DNA of 64,000 bases from Paralithodes platypus (lineage: Eukaryota; Arthropoda; Malacostraca; Decapoda; Lithodidae). Positions 22,510 through 33,639 of this stretch are shown here, piece by piece. Position 1 is the stretch's first letter. Every line of letters starts with the position of its first letter. The position numbers and the translations under genes were made by a program. The notes below the pieces were generated by a model that was not told where the DNA came from, searched no databases, and saw only the letters and a list, made by a program, of their open reading frames with translations. Where the stretch lies: positions 4,387,900 to 4,451,899 of the forward strand of contig CM064552.1 of assembly GCA_032716605.1 (NCBI GenBank), written 5' to 3'.

Positions 22510-23463
22510 GTAAGAGTCGTGGTGGCGTTGGTGTAGGTCCCCCAACTTTGAGTACTGTTGGGATATGGCCACTACCTCCCCCCCCCCCCTCCCCCATTCC
22601 CCCGTGCTACTCTCTGTTACCCCCCATACCTTCCCCCTACCACACTTCATCCAAGGCCATCTCCCCCTGCCAACACAACCCTGCCAAACCACGCACCAAT
22701 ATCAACCCATACAAACATATATGTTCATTTAAATTACACCTATTCCAAACCAAACAGGTACTCGGGAGGTCAAAAACCCGACAGCTGTGCTTATAATGAA
22801 CTGTGGATCGCAAGCAGCGCAGAGTTTTTCCAAGCACACCACCTCGCCCCACAAGCAAAACTTTCTCCGCTGAGTGTAGACGATTTGATACGATAACTAT
22901 TAATTTATTATAAGAATGGTTATAGACATGATATGGCACTCAATACGTATGATTTTTTTTTTTTGTCACGGTATCGGAGAACAAAGTAAGGAGCTACTAC
23001 GCAGGCGCCACTTCACTGACGTACGTACACAGAGTCAACTTGGAAGCTTGGCGATAAATAAATAAAAACGGGTAGACAAAAAAAAAAGTTCCTCGATCAC
23101 CACATTAAACAAAAATATATGCAGACATTATTTTCTGTTCACATATTTACCAACACAGAGGAATTTAGAGAACACAATTAGTATAGTAAGTCCATACCAG
23201 ACGCTAGCACAGACAAGGACATTTTCTTTTGTATTTTCTTTGTTCTTCCTTGTTTGTCATTGATATTTTCACTCCATATAGACTTCTCTCTGTGGCTGTC
23301 TTCTTAAGTCTTCTTTGCTGCAATAAAGACACATGAGCTGAGGAATTAAAATAGGTTATCCTAAGGAATTAAAATAAATTATCAATGAAAATGTGAGACA
23401 ACAGTGAAGAATGGGTTATTTTGTTCCGTTTCCTAGTACTATTCAGATGGAAATAGCGATGCG

Positions 23464-23700
23464 GATATGAAGTGAGATGAAAGAATGAGGAATATGGAAG
23501 AATGAAGTGTGTGGTGATAAGAATGAAAGGAAGGACAGGGATAATGAAAACTGGATTGTGGAAGAATGCATGATGTTAATAGCAATGAGGGTATGAAGTG
23601 AGATGAAAGAATGTCGAATACGTAAGAATGAAGTGATAGCATGTTGATATGAATGAAAAGAAGAATGGGGATAATGAAAATAAAAGAAAAAGGAGGCTTT
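23464..23700. repeat. 127-bp tandem duplication
   Basis: TATGAAGTGAGATGAAAGAATG occurs at 23466 and 23592. Both copies continue through AAGAATGAAGTG...TGATA.GAATGAAA..AAG and GGGATAATGAAAA. From 22900 to 23440 there is unique sequence with nothing recognised. Confidence 0.75.
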
Positions 23701-23779
23701 GTTTAAGAATGGAGTTTGTATGAAGGAATATTAAGCTAAGTTTAGACACAATTAAGAGTATACCTTTTGATTCGAAGAT

Positions 23780-23870
23780 ATTCTTCCTAAACTGTATAAA
23801 ATCGTTGAATTAGAGCAAAACAAAATATAAGGAAAATTCCATCATGTCCTGAAAGGGATTAGAATGGGGT
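23780..23870. mobile_element. Family A right-arm fragment
   Basis: ATTCTTCCTAAACTGTATAA, then AATCGTTG, and CATCATGTCCTGAAAGGGAT match the right arm of the TGACG-type subfamily. The left arm is not seen. Confidence 0.6.
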
Positions 23871-23874
23871 CAAT

Positions 23875-24150
23875 AGGAAAGAAAACTAAAAATAAATAAG
23901 GTCAGTAAAAATTAAGAACTAGAAAACGACAAAAGTATGTACGGTATCTACAGGAAGCAAACCAACAAAAAGGAAGAAGTAGAATATTTCAAAATGATGT
24001 ATATAAGAAGAGTAACTAAATTAAATAAGATCTGTACAAAGGGAAAAACTAGAATATATCAAACTGGTGTGTGTATAGGAAGGATAACTATAAGAAAATA
24101 AAGTTTGTAAAAGGGAAGTAGAGCATGTCAAAATGGCGTATCTAGGGCAA
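23875..24150. repeat. Degenerate 75-80 bp tandem repeat
   Basis: Three to four units share AGTAGAATATTTCAAAATGRYGTATATA, GAAGGATAACTA and AAATAAGRTYTGTA. Highly diverged. Confidence 0.6.
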
Positions 24151-24326
24151 CGAAGTAAACAAAGTTACTATCAACAGTAGCCTACAGGATGATGACACCA
24201 AATGTGCCGACTCACAACTTCACAAGGCCTACATAGAATGGTGTAGAGAGATTAGGGGTGGAATATATGGTAAAAAGTGGTAATGATGGTGAAGTGCAAT
24301 TTATAGCTGTAGAAGTGACGAGAATT

Positions 24327-24545
24327 GAACACTTGCGAGTTTCAGGCTATAAGAAAGTTGGAGACGTAAACATCGATATACAACAGAAATACAATAATAA
24401 TGTAGATTTCTGATAGGTAGAAAGTATGATGAACTTGGTTTGTGTATTTATAGATGCAATACAAGCATATTTTAGCTCGTAATTCTGCATATCGATATAA
24501 AAATCCTTCCTTAAAGCCAGAAACTCGCAATTGGTGAATTGGGCT
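24327..24545. mobile_element. Family C foldback
   Basis: The left arm reads CACTTGCGAGTTTCAGGCTA, then TAAGAAAGTTGGAGACGTAA and ACATCGATATACAACAGAAA. The right arm is the reverse complement: ATCGATATAAAAATCCTTCC, TTAAAGCCAGAAACTCGCAA, TTGGTGAATTG. About 219 bp, no coding capacity. A second copy lies at 57079-57297. Confidence 0.8.
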
Positions 24546-24896
24546 TTAGACACGATTTTTTTAAGTAGCCTATTTGAAGTTGACGGGGGATAGACAGGTT
24601 GGGGAGGTGGGAGGTCTTTATGAATCTGAGAGAAATAAAGGAGGAAAGAAAGATCAAAGTACTGGAATAAAAGGTTGGTCAGTTCGTATTATTTATTAAA
24701 ATAATGAAGCGAGTAAATTATTTAAAACTTTCAAAGTAGTGGGAAATGTTTATATTCGTTTGATGTGAAGACTAAAATTATGTTAGAAGAGGAGTTAGCC
24801 TACTTGTATTTTTGTAATTGTTATTTTTACGAAAAGGGTAAAGGGAGACGAATAACTTTAAGGGATGATTTTAATTTGTAATTATTAATTTATTAA

Positions 24897-25282
<386 letters not shown>

Positions 25283-25370
25283 TTAAATGTTATCCGGAAG
25301 GAGAAATACTAGCCTTGTATGGGTGGCAAGGGAGGGGCTGAGTGTGTCGGCTACAAGGAAATGGAGCTAG

Positions 25371-25594
25371 CCTATACCCTGTTCCAAATAGGTAGGCCAC
25401 AAATCGTGAACCTTGAGCTCTGTAACTCAAAAAGGGCTAGAGCAAATGGGCTGTTAATTTCCAAACCTATTCCCTGGCTGAAATCTTCCCAAATGGTAGA
25501 ACATATTAGCTGGATTACTCTAGTCGTTTGTGAGTTATAGGGGTTAATGTTCAAGAGTTTCGGCCTACTTATTTGGAACAGGGTATAGGCTAGT
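25371..25594. mobile_element. Family D foldback
   Basis: The ends are perfect or near-perfect inverted repeats: AGCCTATACCCTGTTCCAAA and TAGGTAGGCC against GGCCTACTTATTTGGAACAG and GGTATAGGCT. The arms continue with CTCTGTAACTCAAAAAGGGC against CGTTTGTGAGTTATAGGGG. About 224 bp. The open frames on both strands simply reflect the palindrome. A second copy is at 37311-37527. Confidence 0.85.
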
Positions 25595-25639
25595 CTACGC
25601 ATAGGAAGATCGTGGTTTCAATATTTCGCCGTGATTTTG

Positions 25640-26480
25640 GTTTGGTGACTTTAGAGTGGCGTATGTCAAGTTCAACATTCCGTCGTGATCTTGGTGACAT
25701 GAGAGGTAGATGTGAACGGGTGATTTGAGTGGTGATCCTAACCTCGTGTGGGCAATGTTACTCGGTGTGGTGATTGTAACATAAGATGTATTTCTACGGT
25801 GATCTTATACTGGTGATGTGACTTGAATGGTGACTAAGTTGACGTGATGACTTTAGAGGTTACTATAATTTGACGTGGTGACATAAATGGTGACTCTAAA
25901 CTTCACGTGGTGACATAAATGGTGACTAAACTTGACGTGGTGACATTAATGGTGACTAACTTAACGTGGTGACTAAATTGACGTGATGACAATGGTGACT
26001 AAATTGACGTGATGACAATGGTGACTAAATTAACGTGATGACAATGGTGACTAAATTGACGTGATGACAATAGTGACGAAATTGACGTGATGACAATGGT
26101 GACGAAATTGACGTGATGACAATGGTGGCTAAATTGACGTGATGACAATGGTGACTAAATTGACGTGATGACAATGGTGACTAAATTGACGTGATGACAA
26201 TGGTTACTAAATTGAGGTGATGACAATGGTACAAAGGAAATCAAGCAACAACAGGTCTAGTGACCCCTTTAGGCTGCTTGTCCTCCAAAACACTGAGGAT
26301 CAAGTGTCCAAACAGTGGTTTAGAGTGGGTAAGGGAAAATTGGAAAGGGAACTAGGCTACTGCCCTGGAACTAATTCCGTGGCAGGTGACTAAATTGACG
26401 TGATGACACTGGTGACTTTAAACTTATGATGACTACTGGTGTTTCTACCCTGGCGTGGTGACTATACTGGTGACTTCTAA
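25640..26480. repeat. 26-bp minisatellite GTGACTAAATTGACGTGATGACAATG
   Basis: Degenerate GTGACTTTAGAGTGG-type units from 25640 sharpen to near-perfect 26-bp units at 25980-26225. A LINE 3' tail (26230-26387) interrupts the array, which resumes as GGTGACTAAATTGACGTGAT to 26480. It directly follows the donor site of the exon at 26815-26482 and would therefore be intronic. Confidence 0.9.
26230..26387 (-). mobile_element. LINE 3' tail, severely 5'-truncated
   Basis: The reverse complement reads CCTGCCACGG...CAGGGCAGTAG, CCCTTTCCAATTTTCCCTTA, CCCACTCTAAACCACTGTTT, GGACACTTGATCCTCAGTGT, TTTGGAGGACAAGCAGCC and ends CTTGATTTCCTTTGT. This matches the 3' UTR of the LINE at 51120-51270. It is a dead-on-arrival insertion of about 157 bp inside the 26-bp array. 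Confidence 0.85.
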
Positions 26481-26481
26481 C

Positions 26482-26815
26482 CTGGCGAAGGAGTGGAGGG
26501 AGCCGGCGTGAGTGGTGAGGGAGAAGGCGAGGGATGGTGAGACTGGGAATGGTGCGCTTGTTGCAAATCCTGTTGGTCTTGTCTACTCTTCAATAACCGG
26601 TGTTGTTGATGTTGTTGGATTTGGAGTTGTTGTTGTTGTTGTAGGTGCTGTTGGTGTAGGAGCTGTTGGTGATCGGTTTGTCTATGTTGTTGTTGTTGTT
26701 GTTGTTGTTGCTGTTGTTGTCTAATATGGTCTTGCAGGCCCGGGAGGTGTGGGGTGGAGTAATGGTTCCTCCACCGTCCGTCTAGGTGACTCGAACCCTG
26801 CTGCATGATTTCCAT
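26482..26815 (-). CDS. Q/H-rich first coding exon of an unidentified gene
   Basis: The best coding candidate in the window. ATG at 26815-26813 has a favourable context (CTTAGAATGG). A further leucine-led codon run upstream lacks an ATG, so I start here. The 111 codons begin MEIMQQGSSHLDGRWRNHYS, pass into a CAA/CAG-encoded tract of about 11 Q, further Q/H-rich sequence with LLHQQHLQQQQQLQIQQHQQ, and end HSQSHHPSPSPSPLTPAPST. The exon then meets a donor, CGCCAG|GTTAGA, at 26482/26481 (phase 1), and the frame stops two codons later. The Q/H and S/P composition is common in N-termini of arthropod transcription regulators. I do not recognise the gene and see no DNA-binding domain in this exon. 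The 26-bp minisatellite follows in the putative intron. Confidence 0.5.
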
Positions 26816-26825
26816 TCTAAGACAG

Positions 26826-27300
26826 CCAGGTCTGGACAGCAAAACGGCACGGCATCCACCTCCAAGTTAAGCAGTAAACAGGAAAACAGCTCGGAAACCA
26901 CTTGCAAACTTAGACAGCAAAACTTAACAGCATAACAGTTTGAGAACCACCTATGCGAAGTTTAATACACCATAACTAAACAATAGCCCCGGGACCTTTG
27001 TGAAGTTATACAGCAAATAATAACAGCAAAACACCTCCAATAAAGTTATGCAGCAGTTCTCAGACAGCACAACAGCACAGCCACCTCCTATTAAGGTTTC
27101 CAGGTACGTAGATCGCAGGGCACGGCCGCAAGTATTCCGTTCGTGCCGTCCAAATAAAAGTCTCCAGCGACCGTAGGCGGAGGTACGTCAGAGAGGCTCC
27201 GCCGGCACGAGGCATACAACGTGTGTGTGTGACTTGGCGGCTCCACACGCACGGAATTCGAATGTCGGGGGGCGTTATTCGTCAATCCTTCCTTCCTTTC
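26826..27300 (-). other. Putative 5' UTR with degenerate repeat and CpG-rich stretch
   Basis: Upstream of the exon, 26826-27110 is built of degenerate units of about 60 bp sharing ACAGCAAAAC, CCACCTCC and AAGTTA. 27110-27290 is CpG-rich relative to the rest of the window (GCACGGCCGCAAG, GCTCCGCCGGCACGAGG). This agrees with a transcription start region for the minus-strand exon, but no TATA box or initiator stands out. Confidence 0.35.
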
Positions 27301-27439
27301 GTGATTAATTCCTTATTTTCTGGGGTCCTTTTAGTAGTTCGAGCAAGTCTAGGGACGAGATCCCCCCAATAAGGGGTTAGAGCGGGAGACAGGCTTGGTC
27401 CTGTGTTGGTTGTGCGGTGCTGGGGTGAACACTGAAGCC

Positions 27440-27780
27440 CGAGTCCTCCCTCCCTCCCTCTCTCTCTCTCGTGCTCTCCCTCCCCTCCCTCCCTCCCTCC
27501 CTCTCTTGCGGCCTCTCACTCCCTACTTGTCTTTCAATCCCTCTTTCTTCTTTCTTTTCGATCTACTACATCCCTCACTCCCTCTCTCTCCCCCCTCCTT
27601 CCCTCCCTGCGGTCTCTCACTCCCTACTGCCCCCCCCCCGCTCTCTTCCTAGGTCTATCCACTGAATCCCCCTAGCCTAGAAACAGCACACTCTCTCAAC
27701 TCTCTTTATTCAGTCTCCCACCCCTCTTTTCTACACTCCCCCCCCCCCCTCTCTCTCTCTCTCTCCATTTTCTCCTCACT
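27440..27780. repeat. C/T-rich low-complexity sequence
   Basis: CCCTCCCTCCCTC and CTCTCTCT runs with C runs at 27630 and 27739. Pyrimidine strand asymmetry. Confidence 0.8.
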
Positions 27781-27876
27781 TTCCTTATGACTCCTCTCTC
27801 ACTCTATTCCACTCTCATTTTATTCTACGTATTCCATAAATTCAACATGTCAAATTTCCCTAACTTCAGTTCTCCA

Positions 27877-27878
<2 letters not shown>

Positions 27879-27910
<32 letters not shown>

Positions 27911-28172
27911 AGAGAGATATATATATATATAGCCTATATCCTACTCTATTGTATATACATGGGAATTAATATAGCAATTAAAATGTCCTTACTAATCTCC
28001 CGAGTATATTTAGCATATATGGGTGGAAATAAACTAATGTATTATTACAAATAATATAAATAGGTAAATTACTATCAATATACCCTATGATGATTAATAC
28101 CGTTTCCATACACATTGAAATCAACGAGTGTGTGTGAGTGAGTGTGTGTGTGTGTGTGCGTGTGTGTGTTTA
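27879..28172. repeat. (CA)n, (GA)n, (TA)n and (GT)n short tracts
   Basis: CA at 27879-27907, GA and TA to 27931, GT at 28127-28168. From 28172 to 28790 there is A-rich sequence with AAAT repeats (28340-28366) and nothing coding. Confidence 0.8.
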
Positions 28173-28754
28173 CCAGTCTAGTTTGCTCCCTCTTCCTCAA
28201 TCTACGAGTTCGGCGACGCGCTCCTCGGTGGCGAACACTACAAAAGTTACGGACAAATAAGTGAGCAAATAGTAATAATAATAAATAAATAAAATATAAT
28301 CAAAAGTGTAAAAGTTACATACGACCACTGGGTATGAATGAATAAATAAATAAATAAATAAATAAAAGAAAGAAAGATTGAATGAATGGACACTAAAACC
28401 TCCACACAAAACAAGATGACCAAACACTAAAAATTAAATATATAAAACAGAAAACAGGAGAAAACAAGAAAGAAAACCTAACGCCGAGAGTAAAAGACAA
28501 ACTAAAACCAAGAAAAAACAGATAAAACACAAAACAAGTTATAACCCCAAAAAAAAATAAAAAATAAAAAAAATAAACAAATAAATAAAACCGAGGAAGA
28601 GAGGATTACAAGATACACATACACCACACACACACGAAAATCAAAACATGACAAAATACAAGAATACAAACCTAACACTACGAAATACAAGAAACACAAA
28701 AACTCACAAAAGAGAAAGAAAACCAGCCTCCTCAAGAAACGCGAAGTGCCACAA

Positions 28755-29035
28755 CCCCCCCCCCCCCCCCCGAAACATCAAAGGGGGGGATGGGGGGGGG
28801 GGGGGCAATTTAGCTACTTACCCGCTAGATCTAGAGGTATTTACTTCGATTCTAGCGATATCCTGGAGAATTGAGCCCTTTCGAGCGGTATTCTATAGAT
28901 TGCAATATTATTCTAATTGTTGACAGGTATTTAACAGCACCAGGGGGGGGGGGGGGACTTTGCTACTTTCCAGCTAGATCTAGAGGTCTTTACTGAATTA
29001 ACGGCACAATTTTGACACAATTTTTTTTTTTTTTT
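28755..29035. repeat. C and G runs with CAATTTAGCTAC repeats
   Basis: C run (28757-28770), G runs (28782-28806 and 28944-28957), then two units of TTTAGCTACTTACCCGCTAG, ATCTAGAGGTATTTACTTC and TTGCTACTTTCCAGCTAGAT. These match 17385-17760 and again precede a family E copy. Confidence 0.7.
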
Positions 29036-29222
29036 CAACTGACGGTAAATTGAATCCTTTAGCAACGAATTTCTCGATAATTTTATGATGGAAAATTACG
29101 AAACTACTGTCTCCCCACCATATAAATACCAAGTTTCCCTAATTAACAACTTATTTTACTTCCAATTCGTCGTAATAGCCGAATAAACAAGATGGAGACA
29201 TGGCAATTTACCGTCAGGCACA
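29035..29222. mobile_element. Family E foldback, uninterrupted
   Basis: The left arm is CAACTGACGGTAAATTGAAT, then CCTTTAGCAACGAATTTCTC. The right arm is GACATGGCAATTTACCGTCA. The core has ACCATATAAATACCAAGTTT. At 29068-29085 it shows GATAATTTTATGATGG without insertion, an empty-site counterpart to the family A insertion at 18717-19364. Confidence 0.8.
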
Positions 29223-29359
29223 TACCCAATAGCTGGAGGTGGCCGACTCGAGACAGAGCCCGAACAGAAACAACATATAGTCCATAAATATATAGACCAT
29301 CAATCTACCTTATCCATTTACCTGCAAAAATTCATCACCAATCTCTATCCCTCTAAGCC

Positions 29360-29646
29360 CCCCCCCCCCCTCTCTCTATATATATACTGTATATATATAT
29401 ATATATATATACTGTATATATATATATATATATATACTGTATATATATATAATATCAACTTATTACTAATGTATCTATCTATCTACCTACCTTTCATTTT
29501 CTGTTATATTATTTGATCAATCTAAACTTAGGCATATCCGTTCTCCAGACCCACAGATCAAATCGTGCCTATCCATCCCCCCTATCCTATCTCTATCTCC
29601 CCTCCCCCGCCCCCTCCTCTCCAACCTCCATCCGTCCCCCCTCCCC

Positions 29647-29724
<78 letters not shown>

Positions 29725-29780
29725 TACACAAACACACAAACACACTCACTCACTCACTCACTCACTTACACACACACACT
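29360..29780. repeat. C run, (TA)n with ACTG breaks, (CT)n, (CA)n and (CACT)n
   Basis: C run at 29360-29369, TA units with ACTGTATATA breaks (29377-29452), CT (29652-29719), then CACA and CACTCACT. 29455-29650 is unique and CT-rich. Confidence 0.85.
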
Positions 29781-29849
29781 AAATCTCACTCTGTCTCTCT
29801 CTCACATCTCCCTCAACACAATTTAATTCACGAAAGGATAATGAAGAAA

Positions 29850-30324
29850 GGTAGGGAAGGTGTGGTGGAGTGGTCATGCCACTGGATTGGTAATCCAATG
29901 GACCCGGGTTCAAATCCCGATATATCAATGGGAAGATATTATTGGGATTGAATTTGTGGTGTACCTAGTATCAGTGCATTACCACAAAGCCCACCGAAAT
30001 GCCAAAAAAATACCCTCATTGTTCCCTGATTAAATAACACTGTATGAATATTCCCATATTCAAAATATGTTACAGGGGGACAATGCCTAGTGAGTTCACT
30101 GCTCAATAGGTGGCGTTCTGAGAGTGAGGGTCTGAGTCTGGAGGGTGAGACGGTGAAGCACTTGAGCGAAGCAACCGGCTGCTTCAGAGATGGAGCTGCT
30201 TCGAGCCATGATGGATGCTTCACATGTCTCACTCCCCAGACTGGAACAAGACCTCACGGGCTTCACCGTGTTGAGCGGTGGAATGTACAGGCTCTCAGCC
30301 TATGCCCGAGAGGGAGTAGTTGGG

Positions 30325-30361
<37 letters not shown>
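29850..30361 (+). mobile_element. tRNA-derived SINE, apparently full length
   Basis: The 5' head is a tRNA-like promoter: GTGTGGTGGAGTGGTCATGC (A box region, about 29860), an anticodon arm CTGGA-TTGGTAA-TCCAA whose loop gives anticodon GGT (threonine type), and B box GGGTTCAAATCCC (29907-29919). A body of about 400 bp follows, ending GAGAGGGAGTAGTTGGG and a 37-base poly-A (30325-30361). Transcription would be by RNA polymerase III. The minus-strand ORF across it is incidental. A shorter, diverged relative lies at 54702-54985. Confidence 0.85.
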
Positions 30362-30365
<4 letters not shown>

Positions 30366-30401
30366 CTAGTGGAGAGAGAGAAGAGAGAGAGAGAGAGAGA
30401 T

Positions 30402-30706
30402 AATAATAAAATGTTTATTTCCACTTAAAAGTGGTTATTCTGCTGATAATTACAATTACAAAGTGTACATTAAGTATTAACTTAGGTATAAACTTAGATT
30501 GTACATACACATTTAGATGCATATATACACGCAATACATACATATACAGTATATATATATACCAACATGCCCATACATACACCCATATTTATACATACAT
30601 ATACAGTACATACACATACGCACACATATATATACATATATACGTACATACACACATATACATCCACACACATATACGTATATACACATACACACACATA
30701 CCCACA

Positions 30707-30748
<42 letters not shown>

Positions 30749-31410
30749 CACATACACATACATACACACTTATACATACATGCTCACATGGATACAACTG
30801 TATATATATACACAAACACATACATATACATACAGACAGATACGCACATACGCATTACATAAAGTACATACCCATACAACATATCTACATATATATGCAT
30901 ACAATCCTGTAGATATTAATAGAAGCATATATACATACTTGAATACATTCATAAATATATACTGCAAAATAAGGACATATTGAATACTGTATATACATTG
31001 CATAAATATGTGCGTGGACTTACATACTTTTACACACACATTCATATTTGTTTGACTGTATATAGTTTATATGTATCTATATTGAAATACCCACATATAT
31101 ACAGTCATAAAAATATGAATAAGAATATATAGGACATCATATTACCATAGAGAACAATGAGGCCCGATATTTAGATTATGTATTATTTAATAAGTTCTTT
31201 TTCAACTTTGATTTAAATGCATGTACGGTATTTGCCTCTTTGATATCCGATGGTAGTTGATTCCATAACTTAGGACCTGTTACAGACATAGCTCTGGCTC
31301 CCGAATCAGGCTTGGTTCTGGGGACATAAAGATTGTGTCGTTGTCTTGTATTACTATCGGTAATATTGTTAACAGTTGGGAGAGGTAGGAAGTGATCTGG
31401 GTAGTGGTGG
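30402..31410 (-). pseudogene. LINE 3' fragment: reverse transcriptase C-terminus plus 3' UTR
   Basis: Reading the minus strand from about 31410, a frame runs HFLPLPTVNNITDSNTRQRH, then NLYVPRTKPDSGARAMSVTG, PKLWNQLPSDIKEANTVHAF and KSKLKKNLLNNT, then stop (about 31180). This is the usual C-terminal end of CR1/Jockey-group LINE polymerases (ARxxxxxGPKLWNxLP...FKxxLKK). The 3' UTR has been invaded by CATA and TA repeats (30540-30750). It ends with a hairpin CCACTTTTAAGTGG, an AATAAA signal (about 30416) and ATTTTATTATTATC, which abuts a GA tract. Confidence 0.8.
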
Positions 31411-31449
31411 GTGGTATGTAAAAATATAATATGTATGTCTGTGTGTGTG

Positions 31450-31452
<3 letters not shown>

Positions 31453-31503
<51 letters not shown>

Positions 31504-31530
31504 CGAGAGGGGGAGGGGGGGGGGGAGGTT
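31453..31530. repeat. (GA)n and G run
   Basis: GA at 31453-31497 with GAGCGAGAG at its end, then GGGGGAGGGGGGGGGG. 31560-31780 is degenerate CTAT-rich sequence. Confidence 0.9.
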
Positions 31531-31849
31531 AAGAGAAGGTAAGACGAAGGTGTGACACATCTGATTCTATACCTTTCTCAACCTTCACTCAAATCTCTCT
31601 CTCTCTCTCTGTATGCATATATCTTTTTAACTCTTTATCTGTCTATCTATCTTCTGTACCTATCTACAGTATATCAATGTATCTCTATCTCTAGCTATCT
31701 CCTGTCTATCTATCTATCTGTCTTTCTACTGTATCTATACGTCTACTTCAGTCTCTGTAATTAATGTAATATCTTAAGCCCAACTCCTTTGTGTTTTTTC
31801 TATTATTCCAACTATTCCATCGCCATCACCAGCCCATCCTTCCCACCAC

Positions 31850-32640
31850 CTCCTCCTATCCTCTATCTCTGCTGTTACTGCTGTGTCATCCTCATCCTCT
31901 CTCTCTCTCTCTCTCTCACACATACTTTCGCACACACTTCTCTCTCTCTCTCCAATGGCTTCCCCTACCTCCCCATCCTCCCTTTTCTCTACCCCCCTCC
32001 CTCTCTCCTTCTTTCCCTACCGTACCCTAGGCTTCTCTCCACCCCCACACATTTTTTTCTTCTTCCCTCCCCCACTACCCCTCCCCTCGGGCCCTCCCTA
32101 TCCCTCCTCTCCCCTCCTTCGCTCCATATCCCTCCTCTCCCCTTCCTTACTCCCTCTTTCCTCCCTATCCCTCCCTGTTCTCATCCCCTTCCAACCTCTT
32201 CTCCCTCCCTCTACTCTCCCCTCCCTATCCCTCCTCTCCCCTCCCTTACTCCCTCTGTCCTCCCTATCCCTCCCTGTTCTCATTCCCTTCTCTTCTGTTC
32301 CTTTAAATTATCTTCCCTTCCCTCCCTAAACCTACCTTCCCCTCTCTTCTTCGCTCACCTCCCTATATATTATCTCTCTACACTTCTTCTTCCCTCCCCT
32401 CCCCTCTTCTCTTCCTCCCCTCTCGTCTCATCTTCCCTCCCTGAACTACTCTCCCCTCCCTTCTTCTCTCCCTCTCTCCTCCCCCCCCCCTCCCCTCCTC
32501 ATCTCTCTCCTTTGTCTCCCCATCTCTCTCTCTCCCCAGGCTAGGTCGATCCTCGCCTACTTGTTTCGTACCCTCCCCCTCAACCTCCCTCTCTCTCCCT
32601 CACTCGCAGTCTCTCTCTCTCTCTCTCTCCAACATTGAGC
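31850..32640. repeat. Pyrimidine-rich CCCTCC repeat region
   Basis: About 700 bp with almost only C and T on the plus strand, made of CCCTCCCTATCCCTCCTCTC-type units. A unit of about 105-110 bp recurs at 32105 and 32210 (CCCTCCTCTCCCCTCCYT). The 251-codon plus-strand frame is low complexity. Confidence 0.85.
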
Positions 32641-32721
32641 ACATTCTTGTTATATTTGTTTCATACTTTTTAAATAATTACCAAACACATTCTTTCCCTT
32701 CTATTTAAGCTTTATCATTAG

Positions 32722-32854
32722 GTGTGTGTGTGTGTGTGTGTGTGTGTGGGGCGCAGGCTTATGGTGTGTGTGGGTGGTGTTTATATATGTATGTGTGTGT
32801 GTGTGTGTGTGTGTGTATCGCAGGCTTATGGTGTGTGTGGGTGGTGTTTATATA

Positions 32855-32893
<39 letters not shown>

Positions 32894-32923
32894 CGCAGGC
32901 TTATGGTGTGTGTGGGTGGTGTT

Positions 32924-32978
<55 letters not shown>

Positions 32979-33195
32979 CGCAGGCTTATGGTGTGTGTGG
33001 GTGGTGTTTATTATTATGTGTGTGTATGTCTGGTGTGTGTGTGTGTTTATGTATGTGTGTGTGTGTGTGTGTGTGTGTGCGTTAACGAGTGTGTGTTTTC
33101 TTTTTTATAGGGGTAATGTACCGTATAAGAGCAAGTTTATGCAGGTAGATAAGTGTGTATGTGTGTGTATTTGCATATGTGTATGTGTGTGTGTG
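32722..33195. repeat. About 75-bp minisatellite with GT cores, 4-5 units
   Basis: Units read CGCAGGCTTATGGTGTGTGT, GGGTGGTGTTTATATATGTA, then GT of variable length. They begin at about 32752, 32819, 32894 and 32979. The GT tract lengthens from unit to unit. The V/C-rich frames are artefacts. Confidence 0.9.
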
Positions 33196-33259
33196 GGGGG
33201 GGGGGGGGGATATAGGTGCTAATATACGGTCTATCAATCCAAACATTTCCATCCGTACT

Positions 33260-33403
33260 CCTAATAAAAAAAATAATAATAATAATAATAATTTCCAACT
33301 TACTCAAAAACTTCCATCAGGAAATTTGGTCCCAGTCCCAACCAACCCCAAAATATTGTAATCAGGTAAGTGCACAGGTATTCCCAGTAATGATCATGAT
33401 GTT

Positions 33404-33438
<35 letters not shown>

Positions 33439-33440
33439 TA
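33260..33440. repeat. (AAT)n and (GA)n short tracts
   Basis: AATAATAATAATAATAAT (33270-33291) and GA (33405-33436). 33440-33640 is unique with nothing recognised. Confidence 0.85.
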
Positions 33441-33639
33441 ATGAGATAGATGTACAATTAAACAGGCGAAATGATAGCTTGAGAGAGAGATTGTTAGCCA
33501 TGTCCCCAATCAAGCCATGATCTGATTATATTTCCATTATATATTTGAATGGGTTGAACATGGAAGCAATGGGTCCAGACAAATGCCAAACTTATGTAAC
33601 ACAAGGGAGGTGTTTATTATTTAATTATATTTGTTTTTA

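Noticed and set aside
25319..25602. Overlapping plus and minus frames at 25319-25540 and 25372-25602
   Set aside because: They lie on the family D palindrome. Mirrored peptides (ELAYTLFQIGRP / LAYTLFQISRP) reflect the inverted repeat, not a gene.
29850..29935. Functional tRNA-Thr gene
   Set aside because: No pairing acceptor stem, and the sequence continues into a SINE body and poly-A.
31789..32544. 251-codon plus-strand S/P/L-rich frame
   Set aside because: The C/T-only sequence lacks stop codons by composition. Low complexity throughout.
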